From: Bradyrhizobium ivorense
GTDB lineage: Bacteria; Pseudomonadota; Alphaproteobacteria; Rhizobiales; Xanthobacteraceae
Assembly (NCBI RefSeq): GCF_900696085.1
Contig: NZ_CAADFC020000029.1
Location: 176,691 to 240,690, forward strand
Direction: 5' to 3'
Length of the DNA stretch: 64,000 bases
The notes beneath the pieces were generated by a model. That model did no database searches. It saw only the letters and a list, made by a program, of their open reading frames with translations, and was not told the DNA's origin. Made by a program: the position numbers and the translations under genes. Every line of letters starts with the position of its first letter. The stretch's first letter is position 1. This document shows, piece after piece, positions 1 through 8,178 of this stretch.

Positions 1-15
1 GAAATCCGCGATTAA

Positions 16-29
16 TGTCATTTTTGACA
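16..29. promoter_or_regulatory. small palindrome upstream of the dienelactone-hydrolase-like gene
   Basis: TGTCA, a four-T spacer and TGACA form a perfect inverted repeat about 60 bases before the start codon at 89. It could be an operator for this gene or part of a terminator of an upstream gene outside the window. The sequence alone does not decide between these. Confidence 0.3.
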
Positions 30-88
30 CTAGCCGAGGATGCGGAAAATCGCAACTTTTGCCGCCGTTTCGACAGGGAGCACCGCAA

Positions 89-916
89 ATGCCGACACGG
101 CCGCTGACGCAGGACGACCCGCTGGACGATTTCGCGCGCCGCGAGGTCACGCTCGATGGTGTGAGCAAGATCGTCCATATCGCGGGGCAGGGACCTGCTG
201 TCATCGTGATGGCGGAGATGCCGGGCATCAGCCCGCATGTCGCGCGGTTCGCGCGCTGGGTGCGCGACGCCGGCTTCACCATCTACATGCCGTCGCTGTT
301 CGGCCGCGACGGCGCCGTGGCCGGTGCGGAGGCGGGTGCCGCGGTGTTCCAGCGCGCCTGCGTCAGCGCGGAGTTTCGCGCGATGGCCGCCAACCAGTCG
401 AGCCCGGTGACGCAGTGGCTGCGTTCGCTGGCGCGCTTCGCCCATGGCGAATGCGGCGGTCCTGGCGTCGGCGCCATCGGCATGTGTTTTACCGGAAACT
501 TCGCGCTCACCATGATGCTGGAGCCGTCGATGCTGGCGCCGGTGCTGTCGCAGCCGTCATTGCCGCTGAACGATCCGGCGGGCATCGAGATTGCGCCCGA
601 CGAGGTCAAGGCGGTCCGCGAACGGCTGGAGCGCGAGGACCTGACCGTGCTGGCCTATCGTTTCGAGGGCGACAAGTTCTGCATGGCGCAGCGCTTTGCG
701 GCCTATGCCGAGGCGCTCGGCGACCGCTTCGTCGGGCGGGTGCTGCCCGACAGCGCGGCGAACCGCGACGTGCCGCCATTCTTCCAGAATTTCGTCACCA
801 CGCCGCACAGCGTCGTGACCGTGCATCTGATCGACGAGGCCGGCCAGCCGACGATCGCGGCCCGCGACGAGATTTTGGCGTTCTTCAAACGGAGGCTGTC
901 AACCGCGCGCGGTTGA
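89..916 (+). CDS. dienelactone hydrolase family protein
   Basis: This 275-residue alpha/beta hydrolase resembles the dienelactone hydrolase family, cytosolic enzymes that hydrolyse small esters or lactones. The nucleophile elbow reads GMCFTGNF with the nucleophile candidate at Cys133, as is usual for dienelactone hydrolases (Cys rather than Ser). The ATG at 89 is preceded by AGGGAG at 75-80, which favours it over the TTG at 59. The 3' end overlaps the convergent cbtA gene by 18 bases. No ring-cleavage genes are adjacent, so the substrate cannot be inferred and a link to cobalamin synthesis is doubtful. Confidence 0.8.
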   Translation: MPTRPLTQDDPLDDFARREVTLDGVSKIVHIAGQGPAVIVMAEMPGISPHVARFARWVRDAGFTIYMPSLFGRDGAVAGAEAGAAVFQRACVSAEFRAMAANQSSPVTQWLRSLARFAHGECGGPGVGAIGMCFTGNFALTMMLEPSMLAPVLSQPSLPLNDPAGIEIAPDEVKAVRERLEREDLTVLAYRFEGDKFCMAQRFAAYAEALGDRFVGRVLPDSAANRDVPPFFQNFVTTPHSVVTVHLIDEAGQPTIAARDEILAFFKRRLSTARG

Positions 917-1648
917 GGCAGGACGCTCGAGCCAGGCGTACGCGGCGCTGGTCAGGCCGCCGAGCAGCGACCAGAAGATTAGGCTGGTCATCGTCACCGC
1001 GACCACGAACTGGTGCGACAGCGACGACGGCACCTTGGTCTCGACGTGCTCGAGCTCGGGCGCGCCGATCAGATGCGGCAGCATGATCAGCGCGACGCCG
1101 GCGATCGCCGCCGGCATCGAGCGGCGGAACACGATCAGGCCGAGGCCCGCTGCGGTGGCCAGCACCGCGGTGAGCCACCAGATCTGACGCGACAGCAGCG
1201 GCGCCGTCGGCACGCCCGGCAATTTGGGCGGCAACCCGAGCCCCGGCGCGATGGTGAACACGGCAAAGCCGGCGAGGCCCCACATCAGGCCTTCATGCCA
1301 TGAGGCCGGCTCGCCGGTCGCGCCGCCGCGCAGCGAGAGGAAGCCGGCGAGCAGCAGCGCAAAGCCGATCGCGGTGAGGATGTTGGCCCCGGCGGTGTAG
1401 GCGTTGCGCTCCAGTCCCTCGCGCGGCTCCCACGCCTCCGCGCCGTGATCGTGCGCCGCCTGATCATGGACCAGGATCACGTGCGGCTGCGCCAATGCGG
1501 CGTCGTGCCGGTGCTCCGCGGCCTTCTCGTAAACCTCGGCCTTCAGGATCAGGGGGACGGTGCCGAACTGCTGGACCGCGGTGACGATCAGGCCGACCAC
1601 GAAGCCGGCAATGACCGATGCGAACACGATCGAGCGAAAGGTGCCCAT
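899..1648 (-). CDS. cbtA: CbtA, cobalt transporter subunit
   Basis: This 249-residue integral membrane protein belongs to the CbtA family, predicted cobalt transporters usually found beside cobalamin genes. It starts with a hydrophobic segment, has a histidine-rich loop at about residues 46-68 (HRHD, HVILVHD, AHDHG) and then four or so further hydrophobic segments. It follows cbtB by 4 bases on the same strand, the standard CbtBA order. The histidine-rich loop is a plausible metal-binding region. Cobalt specificity is inferred from family and context. Confidence 0.88.
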   Translation of the reverse strand: MGTFRSIVFASVIAGFVVGLIVTAVQQFGTVPLILKAEVYEKAAEHRHDAALAQPHVILVHDQAAHDHGAEAWEPREGLERNAYTAGANILTAIGFALLLAGFLSLRGGATGEPASWHEGLMWGLAGFAVFTIAPGLGLPPKLPGVPTAPLLSRQIWWLTAVLATAAGLGLIVFRRSMPAAIAGVALIMLPHLIGAPELEHVETKVPSSLSHQFVVAVTMTSLIFWSLLGGLTSAAYAWLERPASTARG

Positions 1649-1652
1649 GCGG

Positions 1653-1844
1653 TCAGTGGCAGGGGAACGCGTTCGAGTGGCGCACGTCGTGCGCGGCGTT
1701 GTGGATCACGTCGATGTGAGAGAAGCCGACGACGCCGACGATGAACAGGCCGAGCACCATCGCCATCAGGGATTGCGTCAGCCGTCCGACCTGTCCGGCC
1801 GCGACCGGAAGATGCGTGGCTTGCGTAACCTGGGACTGGCTCAT
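1653..1844 (-). CDS. cbtB: CbtB, small cobalt transporter subunit
   Basis: This 63-residue protein has one transmembrane segment (about residues 24-41) and a C-terminal tail rich in His that ends in CH. That architecture is diagnostic of CbtB, which carries a C-terminal metal-binding tail. Its ATG overlaps the stop codon of the preceding small gene (ATGA arrangement) and cbtA follows immediately, so bluB, the small gene, cbtB and cbtA look like one transcript. Confidence 0.88.
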   Translation of the reverse strand: MSQSQVTQATHLPVAAGQVGRLTQSLMAMVLGLFIVGVVGFSHIDVIHNAAHDVRHSNAFPCH

Positions 1845-2152
1845 GGTTGTTCTCCGCGTTCGGTTTGACCGGCTTCTAGCAGCTTTCGGGCGATGTCGCG
1901 ACTGGTAAGATGCAGATTTGTGCCAGGTAGAATGCGCTTGCGCGCGATCTTGGCGTGCGCCGCCGCCCGGAATGCAGCCTCAAAGCGCGCGAAATAGCCG
2001 AGGCTGGCCTCCGGCGTCGGTTCTGTGCCCAGCAGCGTCCGCAGCGCGCCGCGATGGACCGCGCAGATCGCGCCGTCCCCGACCGGAAAGACCAGCGAGG
2101 AGATGTCGGCGCGCCAGCGAGCGCCGCTGCTAGCGCCGGATCGTGAATTCAC
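1841..2152 (-). CDS. small DUF1488-like protein in the bluB-cbtBA operon
   Basis: This 103-residue soluble protein of unknown function reads ISSLVFPVGDGAICAVHR near residue 20 and ends with NLHLTSRDIARKLL. Both stretches resemble the DUF1488 pattern of small alphaproteobacterial proteins. The most likely start is GTG at 2152, which overlaps the end of bluB by 23 bases. The stop overlaps the cbtB start, so translation is probably coupled. The family assignment comes from memory of the pattern and is moderate. A role in cobalt or DMB metabolism is suggested only by position. Confidence 0.6.
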   Translation of the reverse strand: MNSRSGASSGARWRADISSLVFPVGDGAICAVHRGALRTLLGTEPTPEASLGYFARFEAAFRAAAHAKIARKRILPGTNLHLTSRDIARKLLEAGQTERGEQP

Positions 2153-2762
2153 CCGGACCCCGCCGCGATTCCCATTTGGCCTGCTCGAGCTCCGGCCGAT
2201 CACACTCGGCCTCGGGGTAGCCGACGCAGAGATAGCCGATGAATTTCCACGATTTTGGCACGTCGAGGATGTCATGGATGCGCAGTGGATCGAGGATCGA
2301 CACCCAGCCGAGCCCGATGCCTTCCGCGCGGGCGGCCAGCCACATCGAGCAGATCGCGGCGACGACGGAATAGTCGACCGTCTCCGGCATCGTCGCGCGC
2401 CCGAGGCCGGAGCCGATGGTCGCGTCCTTTTCCGCAAACACGGCGAGATGGCCTGGTGCCTCCGCGAGGCCCGACAGCTTGAGCGCCGCATATTTTGCCG
2501 CGCGCTCGCCGGAATAGGATTTGAGCGCATCGGCGTTGCAGGACTTGAAATCCTCGATCACGGCGCGGCGCCGCGCTGCGTCGTCGACGACGACGAAGCG
2601 CCAGGGCTGGCTCAGGCCGACCGACGGCGACAGGCAGGCGATTTCGATCAGCCGCTCGAGCGTGCCATCAGGCAGCGGGTCGGTGCGAAAACGCCGGACG
2701 TCGCGGCGCCACACGAACAGCTCGTGCAGCTGGCGGCGAAATGCATCGTCGAATGCGACCAT
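2130..2762 (-). CDS. bluB: BluB, 5,6-dimethylbenzimidazole synthase
   Basis: This 210-residue flavin enzyme of the nitroreductase fold is very likely BluB, which uses oxygen to cut reduced FMN and make 5,6-dimethylbenzimidazole, the lower ligand of cobalamin. BluB-typical stretches are visible: RRDVRRFR near residue 20, SPSVGLSQPWRFV near residue 45 and GLGWVSILDP in the C-terminal half. The length matches the family. It is the first gene of a leftward operon with a small unknown gene, cbtB and cbtA, and lies 43 bases downstream of cobU. Confidence 0.9.
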   Translation of the reverse strand: MVAFDDAFRRQLHELFVWRRDVRRFRTDPLPDGTLERLIEIACLSPSVGLSQPWRFVVVDDAARRRAVIEDFKSCNADALKSYSGERAAKYAALKLSGLAEAPGHLAVFAEKDATIGSGLGRATMPETVDYSVVAAICSMWLAARAEGIGLGWVSILDPLRIHDILDVPKSWKFIGYLCVGYPEAECDRPELEQAKWESRRGPGEFTIRR

Positions 2763-2805
2763 CAGCGGCGTCCCGACTCGGGCAGGGAGCGTATACCAGC
2801 AGATG

Positions 2806-3309
2806 TCATTTGAGCTTCATCGGCAAGCCGGCCACGACGAATTCCACTTCATTCGCGACCTCGGCAATGGTCTGGTTCATCAGGCCCGCGGCGTCGCGGA
2901 ACGTCCGCGCCAATGCATTGTCAGGCACGATGCCGAGGCCAACTTCGTTGGTGACCAGGATGACCGGGCTTTGTTGCCGCGGCAGCGCGTTGGCGAGGCG
3001 CATGACTTCCTGCGGCCAGTCGCGCTCCGCATGCAGCAGGTTCGAGAGCCAGAGCGTCAGGCAATCGACCAGCCTGGCGCCGGCGCCATCGGTCTCGGTC
3101 AGCGCCTCGACAAGGTCGAGCGGCACTTCGCGCTCGATCCAGTCGTTGCCGCGCCGTGCGCGGTGTCTTGCGATCCGCTCGTCCATTTCCGCATCGAGCG
3201 CTTCGGCCGTTGCGATATAGACGGGCTGTCCCGCAAAGCTGCGCGCGCGGACTTCGGCGCGGCGGCTTTTCCCGGATCGAGCTCCGCCCGTGACCAGAAT
3301 GACGGTCAT
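2806..3309 (-). CDS. cobP: CobU/CobP, adenosylcobinamide kinase / guanylyltransferase
   Basis: This 167-residue bifunctional enzyme phosphorylates adenosylcobinamide and transfers GMP to it in nucleotide-loop assembly. The P-loop GGARSGKS spans residues 8-15, and the RIARHRARR stretch contains His49, the expected GMP-accepting His. TNEVGLGIVP near residue 130 is also typical. The ATG at 3309 has AGGAG 8 bases upstream. The gene diverges from cobD across about 130 bases and lies upstream of bluB on the same strand. The E. coli-style name is CobU and the P. denitrificans-style name is CobP. Confidence 0.93.
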   Translation of the reverse strand: MTVILVTGGARSGKSRRAEVRARSFAGQPVYIATAEALDAEMDERIARHRARRGNDWIEREVPLDLVEALTETDGAGARLVDCLTLWLSNLLHAERDWPQEVMRLANALPRQQSPVILVTNEVGLGIVPDNALARTFRDAAGLMNQTIAEVANEVEFVVAGLPMKLK

Positions 3310-3436
3310 CGTGATCTCCTGTTGCGTCCGCACTAGCCGCAATCGCGGCGAAAGACAAAGCCGAAATCCATCGCGGAGGGCTTGCGCTCGGCCAACGTCT
3401 TGCGCATCAGGGGAGGCCGAGGCGGGAGAAGGTGCG

Positions 3437-4378
3437 TTGGTTTTTGCGGGAGCGATGGCGGTGGCGATGGCGCTGGATGCCTTGATCGGCTGGCCAAACT
3501 GGCTGTTCGCGCGCGTCGGCCATCCCGTGACCTGGCTCGGCCGGCTGATCGATGCGGTCGATGGCGGCTGGAACCGGAGCTCCGATCCACCCACGGTCCG
3601 ACGCATGGCTGGTGTGGCGGGAGCTCTTCTCGTGATCGCCTTGGCGGTCGCGCTTGGCTGGGCCGTTCAGACCGCGCTCGGCTCGGGATGGGTACGCGTG
3701 ATCGTGCTGGGAATTTTGGCATGGCCGCTGGTGGCCTTGCGCTCGCTGCATGATCATGTCGCTGCGGTCGCACATCCGCTCGCATCGGGCGATATCGCGG
3801 GGGCGCGCGCTGCGGTGTCGCAGATTGTGGGGCGCGATCCGGCCACGCTCGATGAGGCCGGCATTGCGCGCGCGGCGATCGAGAGCCTCGCCGAGAATGC
3901 GTCCGACGGCATCGTGGCGCCGGTGTTTTGGGGCGCCGTGTTCGGGCTGCCCGGCATTTTCGGCTACAAGGCGATCAACACGCTGGACTCCATGATCGGT
4001 CATCGCACCGAGCGGCACGAAGCCTTCGGCTGGGCCGCGGCGCGCATCGACGATGTCGCCAACCTGATCCCGGCGCGGCTGACCGGCGTGCTGTTCGTGC
4101 TGCTGTCCGCGCAACCTGCGCAGGCATGGTCGTGCATGCTGCGCGACGCGCGCCGCCATCGTTCGCCGAATGCCGGCTGGCCGGAAGCTGCGATGGCCGG
4201 CACGCTCTGCGTGCGGCTCAGCGGCCCCCGCATCTATCACGGCAGCACGGCAGACGAGCCGTGGTTGAACGAAGGCGCGCGCGATCCGGATGCGGCCGAT
4301 ATCGGCGGAGGACTGAAACTCTATCGCCGCGCGATGCTGTTGTTGGCTGGGGTGTTCGTGGTGCTTACGTTGCTGTAA
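3437..4378 (+). CDS. cobD: CobD/CbiB, adenosylcobinamide-phosphate synthase
   Basis: This roughly 313-residue inner-membrane protein attaches the aminopropanol arm to adenosylcobyric acid. Family hallmarks are visible: DALIGWPNWLFARVGHPVTW near the N-terminus, ARAAIESLAENASDGIVAPV in the middle and GYKAINTLDSMIGHR after it, with several hydrophobic segments. The start is uncertain. TTG at 3437 has a GGGAG/GAAGG leader and keeps the first hydrophobic segment whole, while ATG at 3455 is the alternative. cobC follows after 10 bases. Confidence 0.92.
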   Translation: MVFAGAMAVAMALDALIGWPNWLFARVGHPVTWLGRLIDAVDGGWNRSSDPPTVRRMAGVAGALLVIALAVALGWAVQTALGSGWVRVIVLGILAWPLVALRSLHDHVAAVAHPLASGDIAGARAAVSQIVGRDPATLDEAGIARAAIESLAENASDGIVAPVFWGAVFGLPGIFGYKAINTLDSMIGHRTERHEAFGWAAARIDDVANLIPARLTGVLFVLLSAQPAQAWSCMLRDARRHRSPNAGWPEAAMAGTLCVRLSGPRIYHGSTADEPWLNEGARDPDAADIGGGLKLYRRAMLLLAGVFVVLTLL

Positions 4379-4388
4379 GAGGGCGGGC

Positions 4389-5354
4389 ATGCAAGAGCAC
4401 GGCGGAAATCTCGATGTCGCCCGGCAGCGCTTCGGCGGCCGCGCAGAGGACTGGATCGACCTGTCGACCGGGATCAACCGGCTGCCTTATCCCGACGTCG
4501 ACGTGGAGCCGCGGCAATGGAGCGCGCTGCCGTCGCGCGCCGACATCGAATCCCTCCATCACGCGGCGCGGCAGGCTTACGCGACCGGCGCGCCGATCGT
4601 GGCGCTGGCGGGCGCGCAGGCGGCAATTCAGTTGCTGCCGCGTTTGGCTCCCCGGGGACAGGCACGCATTCTTGGACCGACTTACAATGAATATGCCGCA
4701 GTGCTGCGGGCCGCGGGTTGGGACGCCGCCGAGGTGTCCGATCTAGGCGCGCTGGCGGGCGCCGATCTCGCCGTTGTTGTCAATCCGAACAATCCGGATG
4801 GGCGCTGCCATGATCGGCGCGAGTTGCTTGCGCTGTTGCCGCGCATTGGGCGGCTCGTCATCGATGAGAGCTTTGCAGACGTTGCTCCGAGCCTGTCGCT
4901 CGCACCGGAAGCGGGGCGGCCGAACCTCCTGATCCTGCGTTCCTTCGGCAAGTTTTACGGGCTGGCCGGCTTGCGGCTCGGCTTCGCGATCGGCGGCGAG
5001 CGGGATATCGCTGGCCTTGCGGCAATGGCGGGACCATGGCCGGTTTCGGGCGCCGCAATCGCGATCGGCCGGCGCGCGCTACTCGATCGCGACTGGGCAG
5101 AGGAGACGGTCAAACGGCTGGCGGGCGACAGCGTCAGGCTCGACGCGGCGGTACGACCGCAGGGCTGGCGGCTGGTCGGCGGCACGCCGCTGTTCCGGCT
5201 CTACGAGACCGGCGATGCGCTGGCGGCGCAGGAGAAGCTTGCGCGCGGAATGATCTGGTCGCGCGTGTTCGCGCAGAAGCCGGGATGGCTGCGGCTCGGT
5301 CTGCCCGGCAATGAGAGCGAATGGGCGCGCCTTGCGGAGGTGCTGGCGCGCTGA
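4389..5354 (+). CDS. cobC: CobC, L-threonine-O-3-phosphate decarboxylase
   Basis: This 321-residue PLP enzyme of the aspartate aminotransferase fold supplies the (R)-1-amino-2-propanol phosphate arm used by CobD. The N-terminus GGNLDVA and DLSTGINRLPYP is typical of CobC/CobD decarboxylases. NPNNPDGR and RSFGKFYGLAGLRLGF follow, with the PLP-binding Lys at about residue 188. It is a two-gene unit with cobD and ends 3 bases from the convergent end of cobQ. Confidence 0.92.
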   Translation: MQEHGGNLDVARQRFGGRAEDWIDLSTGINRLPYPDVDVEPRQWSALPSRADIESLHHAARQAYATGAPIVALAGAQAAIQLLPRLAPRGQARILGPTYNEYAAVLRAAGWDAAEVSDLGALAGADLAVVVNPNNPDGRCHDRRELLALLPRIGRLVIDESFADVAPSLSLAPEAGRPNLLILRSFGKFYGLAGLRLGFAIGGERDIAGLAAMAGPWPVSGAAIAIGRRALLDRDWAEETVKRLAGDSVRLDAAVRPQGWRLVGGTPLFRLYETGDALAAQEKLARGMIWSRVFAQKPGWLRLGLPGNESEWARLAEVLAR

Positions 5355-5357
5355 CGG

Positions 5358-6806
5358 TCAGCGGGCCAGCGCGAATATCCCGTCGACATCGAGATGCGCC
5401 TCGATGTGATCGGCGAGCGCGTCGAGCGCGCTCTCGACTCTCGCGCCGTAAGGCTGGTCCGTTGCGGCAATATCGAGTTTTGCGAGGAACGACTTGCGAA
5501 AATCGTCCGATGCGAACAGCCCGTGCAGATAGCTGCCGTGAACGCGTCCATCGGCGGAGACGGCGCCTTCCGGCTCGCCATCAACAACCGCAAACGGCCG
5601 CGCGCGATCGGGCCCATCGGTGCGTCCGATGTGGATCTCGTAGGCGCTGATCGCCTGATCCGTCGCGGCGTGGACAGCGTTGACGCGCGTCAGCGTCTTC
5701 TGCTCGGTCATGGTGGTCGCGACGTCGAGCAGCCCGAGGCCAGGCGTTTCGCCGGCGGGGCCTTCGATGCCATCGGGATCGGCGACGGTTTGCCCGAGCA
5801 TCTGATATCCGCCGCACAGGCCCAGCACATGGCCGCCGCGGCGATGATGCGCCAAGAGATCGATGTCCCAGCCCTGCGCGCGCAGGAAGGCGAGGTCGCC
5901 GCGCGTCGATTTCGAGCCGGGCAGGATGACGAGTTTTGCATCGCCCGGAATGGCTTCGCCCGGGCGCACCATCACCAGGTCGACGCCGGGCTCAAGCTTC
6001 AGCGGATCGAGATCGTCGAAATTGGCGATCCGCGACAGCGCGAGAAACGCGGTCTTGCACTGGCCTACCTTGCGGGCCTCGCCGAGCCCAAGCGCATCCT
6101 CGGCCGGCAGCTCGCCGGCGCGGGCGAACCAGGGCAGCACGCCAAAGCCGCGCCACGCGGTGCGGGCCTCGATCAGCCGGTAACCGTCGTCGAACAGCGT
6201 GGGATCGCCGCGGAATTTGTTGATGACAAAGCCCTGGATCATCGCGGCGTCCTCGGGATCGATCACGGTCTTGATGCCGACCAGCTGCGCGATCGCGCCG
6301 CCGCGGTCGATGTCGCCGACCAGCACCACCGGCACGTCGGCCTTGCGCGCAAAGCCCATGTTCGCAATATCGGCCTTGCGCAGATTGACCTCGGCGGGAC
6401 TGCCGGCGCCTTCGACCAGCACGAGATCGGCGCGCGCCTTCAGGCGCGCAAAACTCTCCAGCACCGCGCCCATCAAGGTCGGCTTGATGGCGGCGTATTC
6501 ACGGGCACGGGCGGTCGCGACGCGCTTGCCCTGCACGATGATCTGGGCGCCGACATCGCTCTCCGGCTTCAGCAGCACCGGGTTCATGTCGGTGTGCGGC
6601 TCGACCCCGGCGGCGAGCGCCTGCAGCGCCTGGGCGCGGCCGATCTCGCCGCCGTCGACGGTGACCGCCGCGTTGTTCGACATGTTCTGCGGCTTGAACG
6701 GCAGCACGCGCAGCCCGCGCCGCCTGGCGGCGCGCGCCAGCCCCGCGACGATGAGCGACTTGCCCACGTCCGAGCCGGCACCCTGGATCATCAATGCACG
6801 CGCCAT
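5358..6806 (-). CDS. cobQ: CobQ, cobyric acid synthase
   Basis: This 482-residue glutamine-dependent amidotransferase amidates adenosylcobyrinic acid a,c-diamide at positions b, d, e and g. The N-terminal ATP-binding motif GAGSDVGK lies at residues 9-16. The class I glutaminase-like domain has LGLCGGYQMLG with Cys at about 331 and SYLHGLF with His at about 428. Length fits the family. The start lies 12 bases after the cobO stop, so the two genes form a leftward operon opposite the riboswitch-led operon. Confidence 0.95.
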   Translation of the reverse strand: MARALMIQGAGSDVGKSLIVAGLARAARRRGLRVLPFKPQNMSNNAAVTVDGGEIGRAQALQALAAGVEPHTDMNPVLLKPESDVGAQIIVQGKRVATARAREYAAIKPTLMGAVLESFARLKARADLVLVEGAGSPAEVNLRKADIANMGFARKADVPVVLVGDIDRGGAIAQLVGIKTVIDPEDAAMIQGFVINKFRGDPTLFDDGYRLIEARTAWRGFGVLPWFARAGELPAEDALGLGEARKVGQCKTAFLALSRIANFDDLDPLKLEPGVDLVMVRPGEAIPGDAKLVILPGSKSTRGDLAFLRAQGWDIDLLAHHRRGGHVLGLCGGYQMLGQTVADPDGIEGPAGETPGLGLLDVATTMTEQKTLTRVNAVHAATDQAISAYEIHIGRTDGPDRARPFAVVDGEPEGAVSADGRVHGSYLHGLFASDDFRKSFLAKLDIAATDQPYGARVESALDALADHIEAHLDVDGIFALAR

Positions 6807-6818
6807 GGTGATATCAGC

Positions 6819-7472
6819 TCAGAACTCGACGCCCGGCTGGGCCTTGATGCCGGAGCGGAACGGGTGCTTGACCAGCGTCATCTCGGTGACGAGGTCGGCG
6901 ATCTCGATCAATTCCTCCTTGGCGTTGCGCCCGGTGAGCACGACATGGGTCATCGGCGGCTTCGACGTGGTCAGGAAGTCGACGACGTCGGCGATCGCCA
7001 GATAGTCGTAGCGCAGCGCGATGTTGATCTCGTCGAGCACCACCATGCGCAGGTTTGGATCCGCGATCAGCTGTTTTGCTTTTTCCCAGCCGGCCTGCGC
7101 CGCCGCGATGTCGCGGGCGCGATCCTGCGTTTCCCAGGTAAAGCCTTCGCCCATGGCGTGGAATTGGCAGAGGTCGCCAAAATGTCCGGTGAGCAGGCGG
7201 CGCTCGCCGGTATCCCAGGCGCCCTTGATGAACTGCACCACGGCGCAAGGAAAGCCATGCGCCACGCAGCGCACGATCATGCCGAACGCCGAGGACGATT
7301 TTCCTTTGCCGGCGCCGGTATGAACGATGATCAGGCCTTTTTCGCCGCTCTTGGTCGCCATGATCTTGTCACGGGCAACCTTCTTCTTCGCCATCTTGGC
7401 GGCATGCCGCGCCTCCTGCGACGACTCGCTGCCCGAGGCCTCGTCCTCAGTGGCGTTTTCGTGGGAAGTCAT
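6819..7472 (-). CDS. cobO: CobO, corrinoid adenosyltransferase
   Basis: This 217-residue enzyme transfers the adenosyl group from ATP to reduced cobyrinate or cobinamide. The P-loop HTGAGKGKSSSAFG lies near residue 50, followed by VVQFIKGAW, the conserved VVLDEIN and VVLTGRN. The N-terminus has a polar extension of about 40 residues rich in Glu, Ser and Lys before the core. The ATG at 7472 has AAAGGA a few bases upstream and is preferred to the longer frame. It diverges from the DUF1636 operon, and the riboswitch in between is oriented away from it. Confidence 0.94.
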   Translation of the reverse strand: MTSHENATEDEASGSESSQEARHAAKMAKKKVARDKIMATKSGEKGLIIVHTGAGKGKSSSAFGMIVRCVAHGFPCAVVQFIKGAWDTGERRLLTGHFGDLCQFHAMGEGFTWETQDRARDIAAAQAGWEKAKQLIADPNLRMVVLDEINIALRYDYLAIADVVDFLTTSKPPMTHVVLTGRNAKEELIEIADLVTEMTLVKHPFRSGIKAQPGVEF

Positions 7473-7524
7473 GACGTTCCTTTGGCTTGACAAGTTGGAG
7501 CCGTGGACGAATGGTGGGCCCGCG

Positions 7525-7705
7525 TTGGTTCCTGTCCTACGACAGGCGAAGAGGGAATGCGATAGGGCGAAAGCCCGAAGCGCAGCCGCCCCCGCGACCG
7601 TGACCGGAGAGATTCCCAAAGCCACTGATTCCTTGACGGAATCGGGAAGGCGGGGATCAAAGGACAAAATCCTGCTCCGCAAGCCGGGAGACCTGCCAGC
7701 GCAGT
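7525..7705 (+). promoter_or_regulatory. cobalamin riboswitch
   Basis: The plus strand shows the ordered conserved blocks of an adenosylcobalamin riboswitch. GAGGGAA at 7550-7556 is followed by an AGGGCGAAAGCCC hairpin, then CAGCCGCCCCCGCGACCGTG near 7582-7601, the core GCCACTG at 7621-7627, GGAAGGCGGGG near 7645, and AAGCCGGGAGACCTGCC at 7681-7697 as the B12 box. It is oriented toward the operon that begins with the DUF1636 gene at 7807. Exact ends are approximate. It should repress the cob operon when cobalamin is plentiful. Confidence 0.93.
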
Positions 7706-7773
7706 GATGTGAGAACCGGCGGACGGGGTGTTCCGCGACGGGGAACGAACCTGTTCATCGTCGGTTCGGTTGC

Positions 7774-7811
7774 CTCATCGCCCCCGCTGCCAATCTGGGA
7801 TGGGCGATGAG
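7774..7811 (+). promoter_or_regulatory. start-codon-sequestering hairpin of the riboswitch
   Basis: CTCATCGCCC at 7774-7783 is perfectly complementary to GGGCGATGAG at 7802-7811. The 10-base stem contains the ATG at 7807 and the G-rich bases just before it. It is a likely expression platform that blocks ribosome access when ligand is bound. No T-run follows, so control at translation initiation fits better than a terminator. Confidence 0.72.
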
Positions 7812-8178
7812 CGTTACACTGCATGTCTGCATCACCTGCCGCGCCGGGCAGACGCTGGCCGAAGGTGAAATCCCGCCCGGTGCGCGGCTGCATGCCGCGC
7901 TGCTCGACGCCGGCGTGCCCGACGGCGTCAATCTGGTTCCCGTCGAATGTCTCTCGGCCTGCAGCCAGGGCTGCTCGGTCGCGCTCAGCGCGCCGGGCCG
8001 ATGGTCCTATGTCTACGGCCGGCTGTCGGCGGCCAATGCGCAGGATGTGATCGCGGGCGCGTCGGCTTACGTGGCGGCGCCTGACGGCATCGTGCCGTGG
8101 CGCAGCCGCCCGGAAATCTTTCGCAAGCAATCGCTCGCCCGTATTCCGCCCGTCGTCGTACCCGAGGCCGCCGAATGA
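7807..8178 (+). CDS. DUF1636 family putative metal-binding protein
   Basis: This 123-residue protein matches the DUF1636 family often found next to cobW and cobN. Its cysteines are arranged as CITC near residue 8 and CLSACSQGC near residue 48, in a thioredoxin-like ferredoxin layout that suggests a [2Fe-2S] cluster or a bound metal. It is the first gene under the cobalamin riboswitch, and its start codon lies inside the sequestering hairpin. Its stop overlaps the cobW start (ATGA). The function is not established. Cobalt delivery to CobN or to CobW is a reasonable guess from context. Confidence 0.82.
   Translation: MSVTLHVCITCRAGQTLAEGEIPPGARLHAALLDAGVPDGVNLVPVECLSACSQGCSVALSAPGRWSYVYGRLSAANAQDVIAGASAYVAAPDGIVPWRSRPEIFRKQSLARIPPVVVPEAAE

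Noticed and set aside
3333..3407. 24-codon leftward frame upstream of cobP, possible leader peptide
   Set aside because: There is no ribosome site and no attenuation-type structure. The region is better read as a divergent promoter.
3310..3436. possible second cobalamin riboswitch between cobP and cobD
   Set aside because: None of the conserved blocks (GCCACTG core, B12 box) is present on either strand.
5394..7490. 698-codon rightward frame
   Set aside because: It is antisense to cobQ and cobO, whose motifs are unambiguous.
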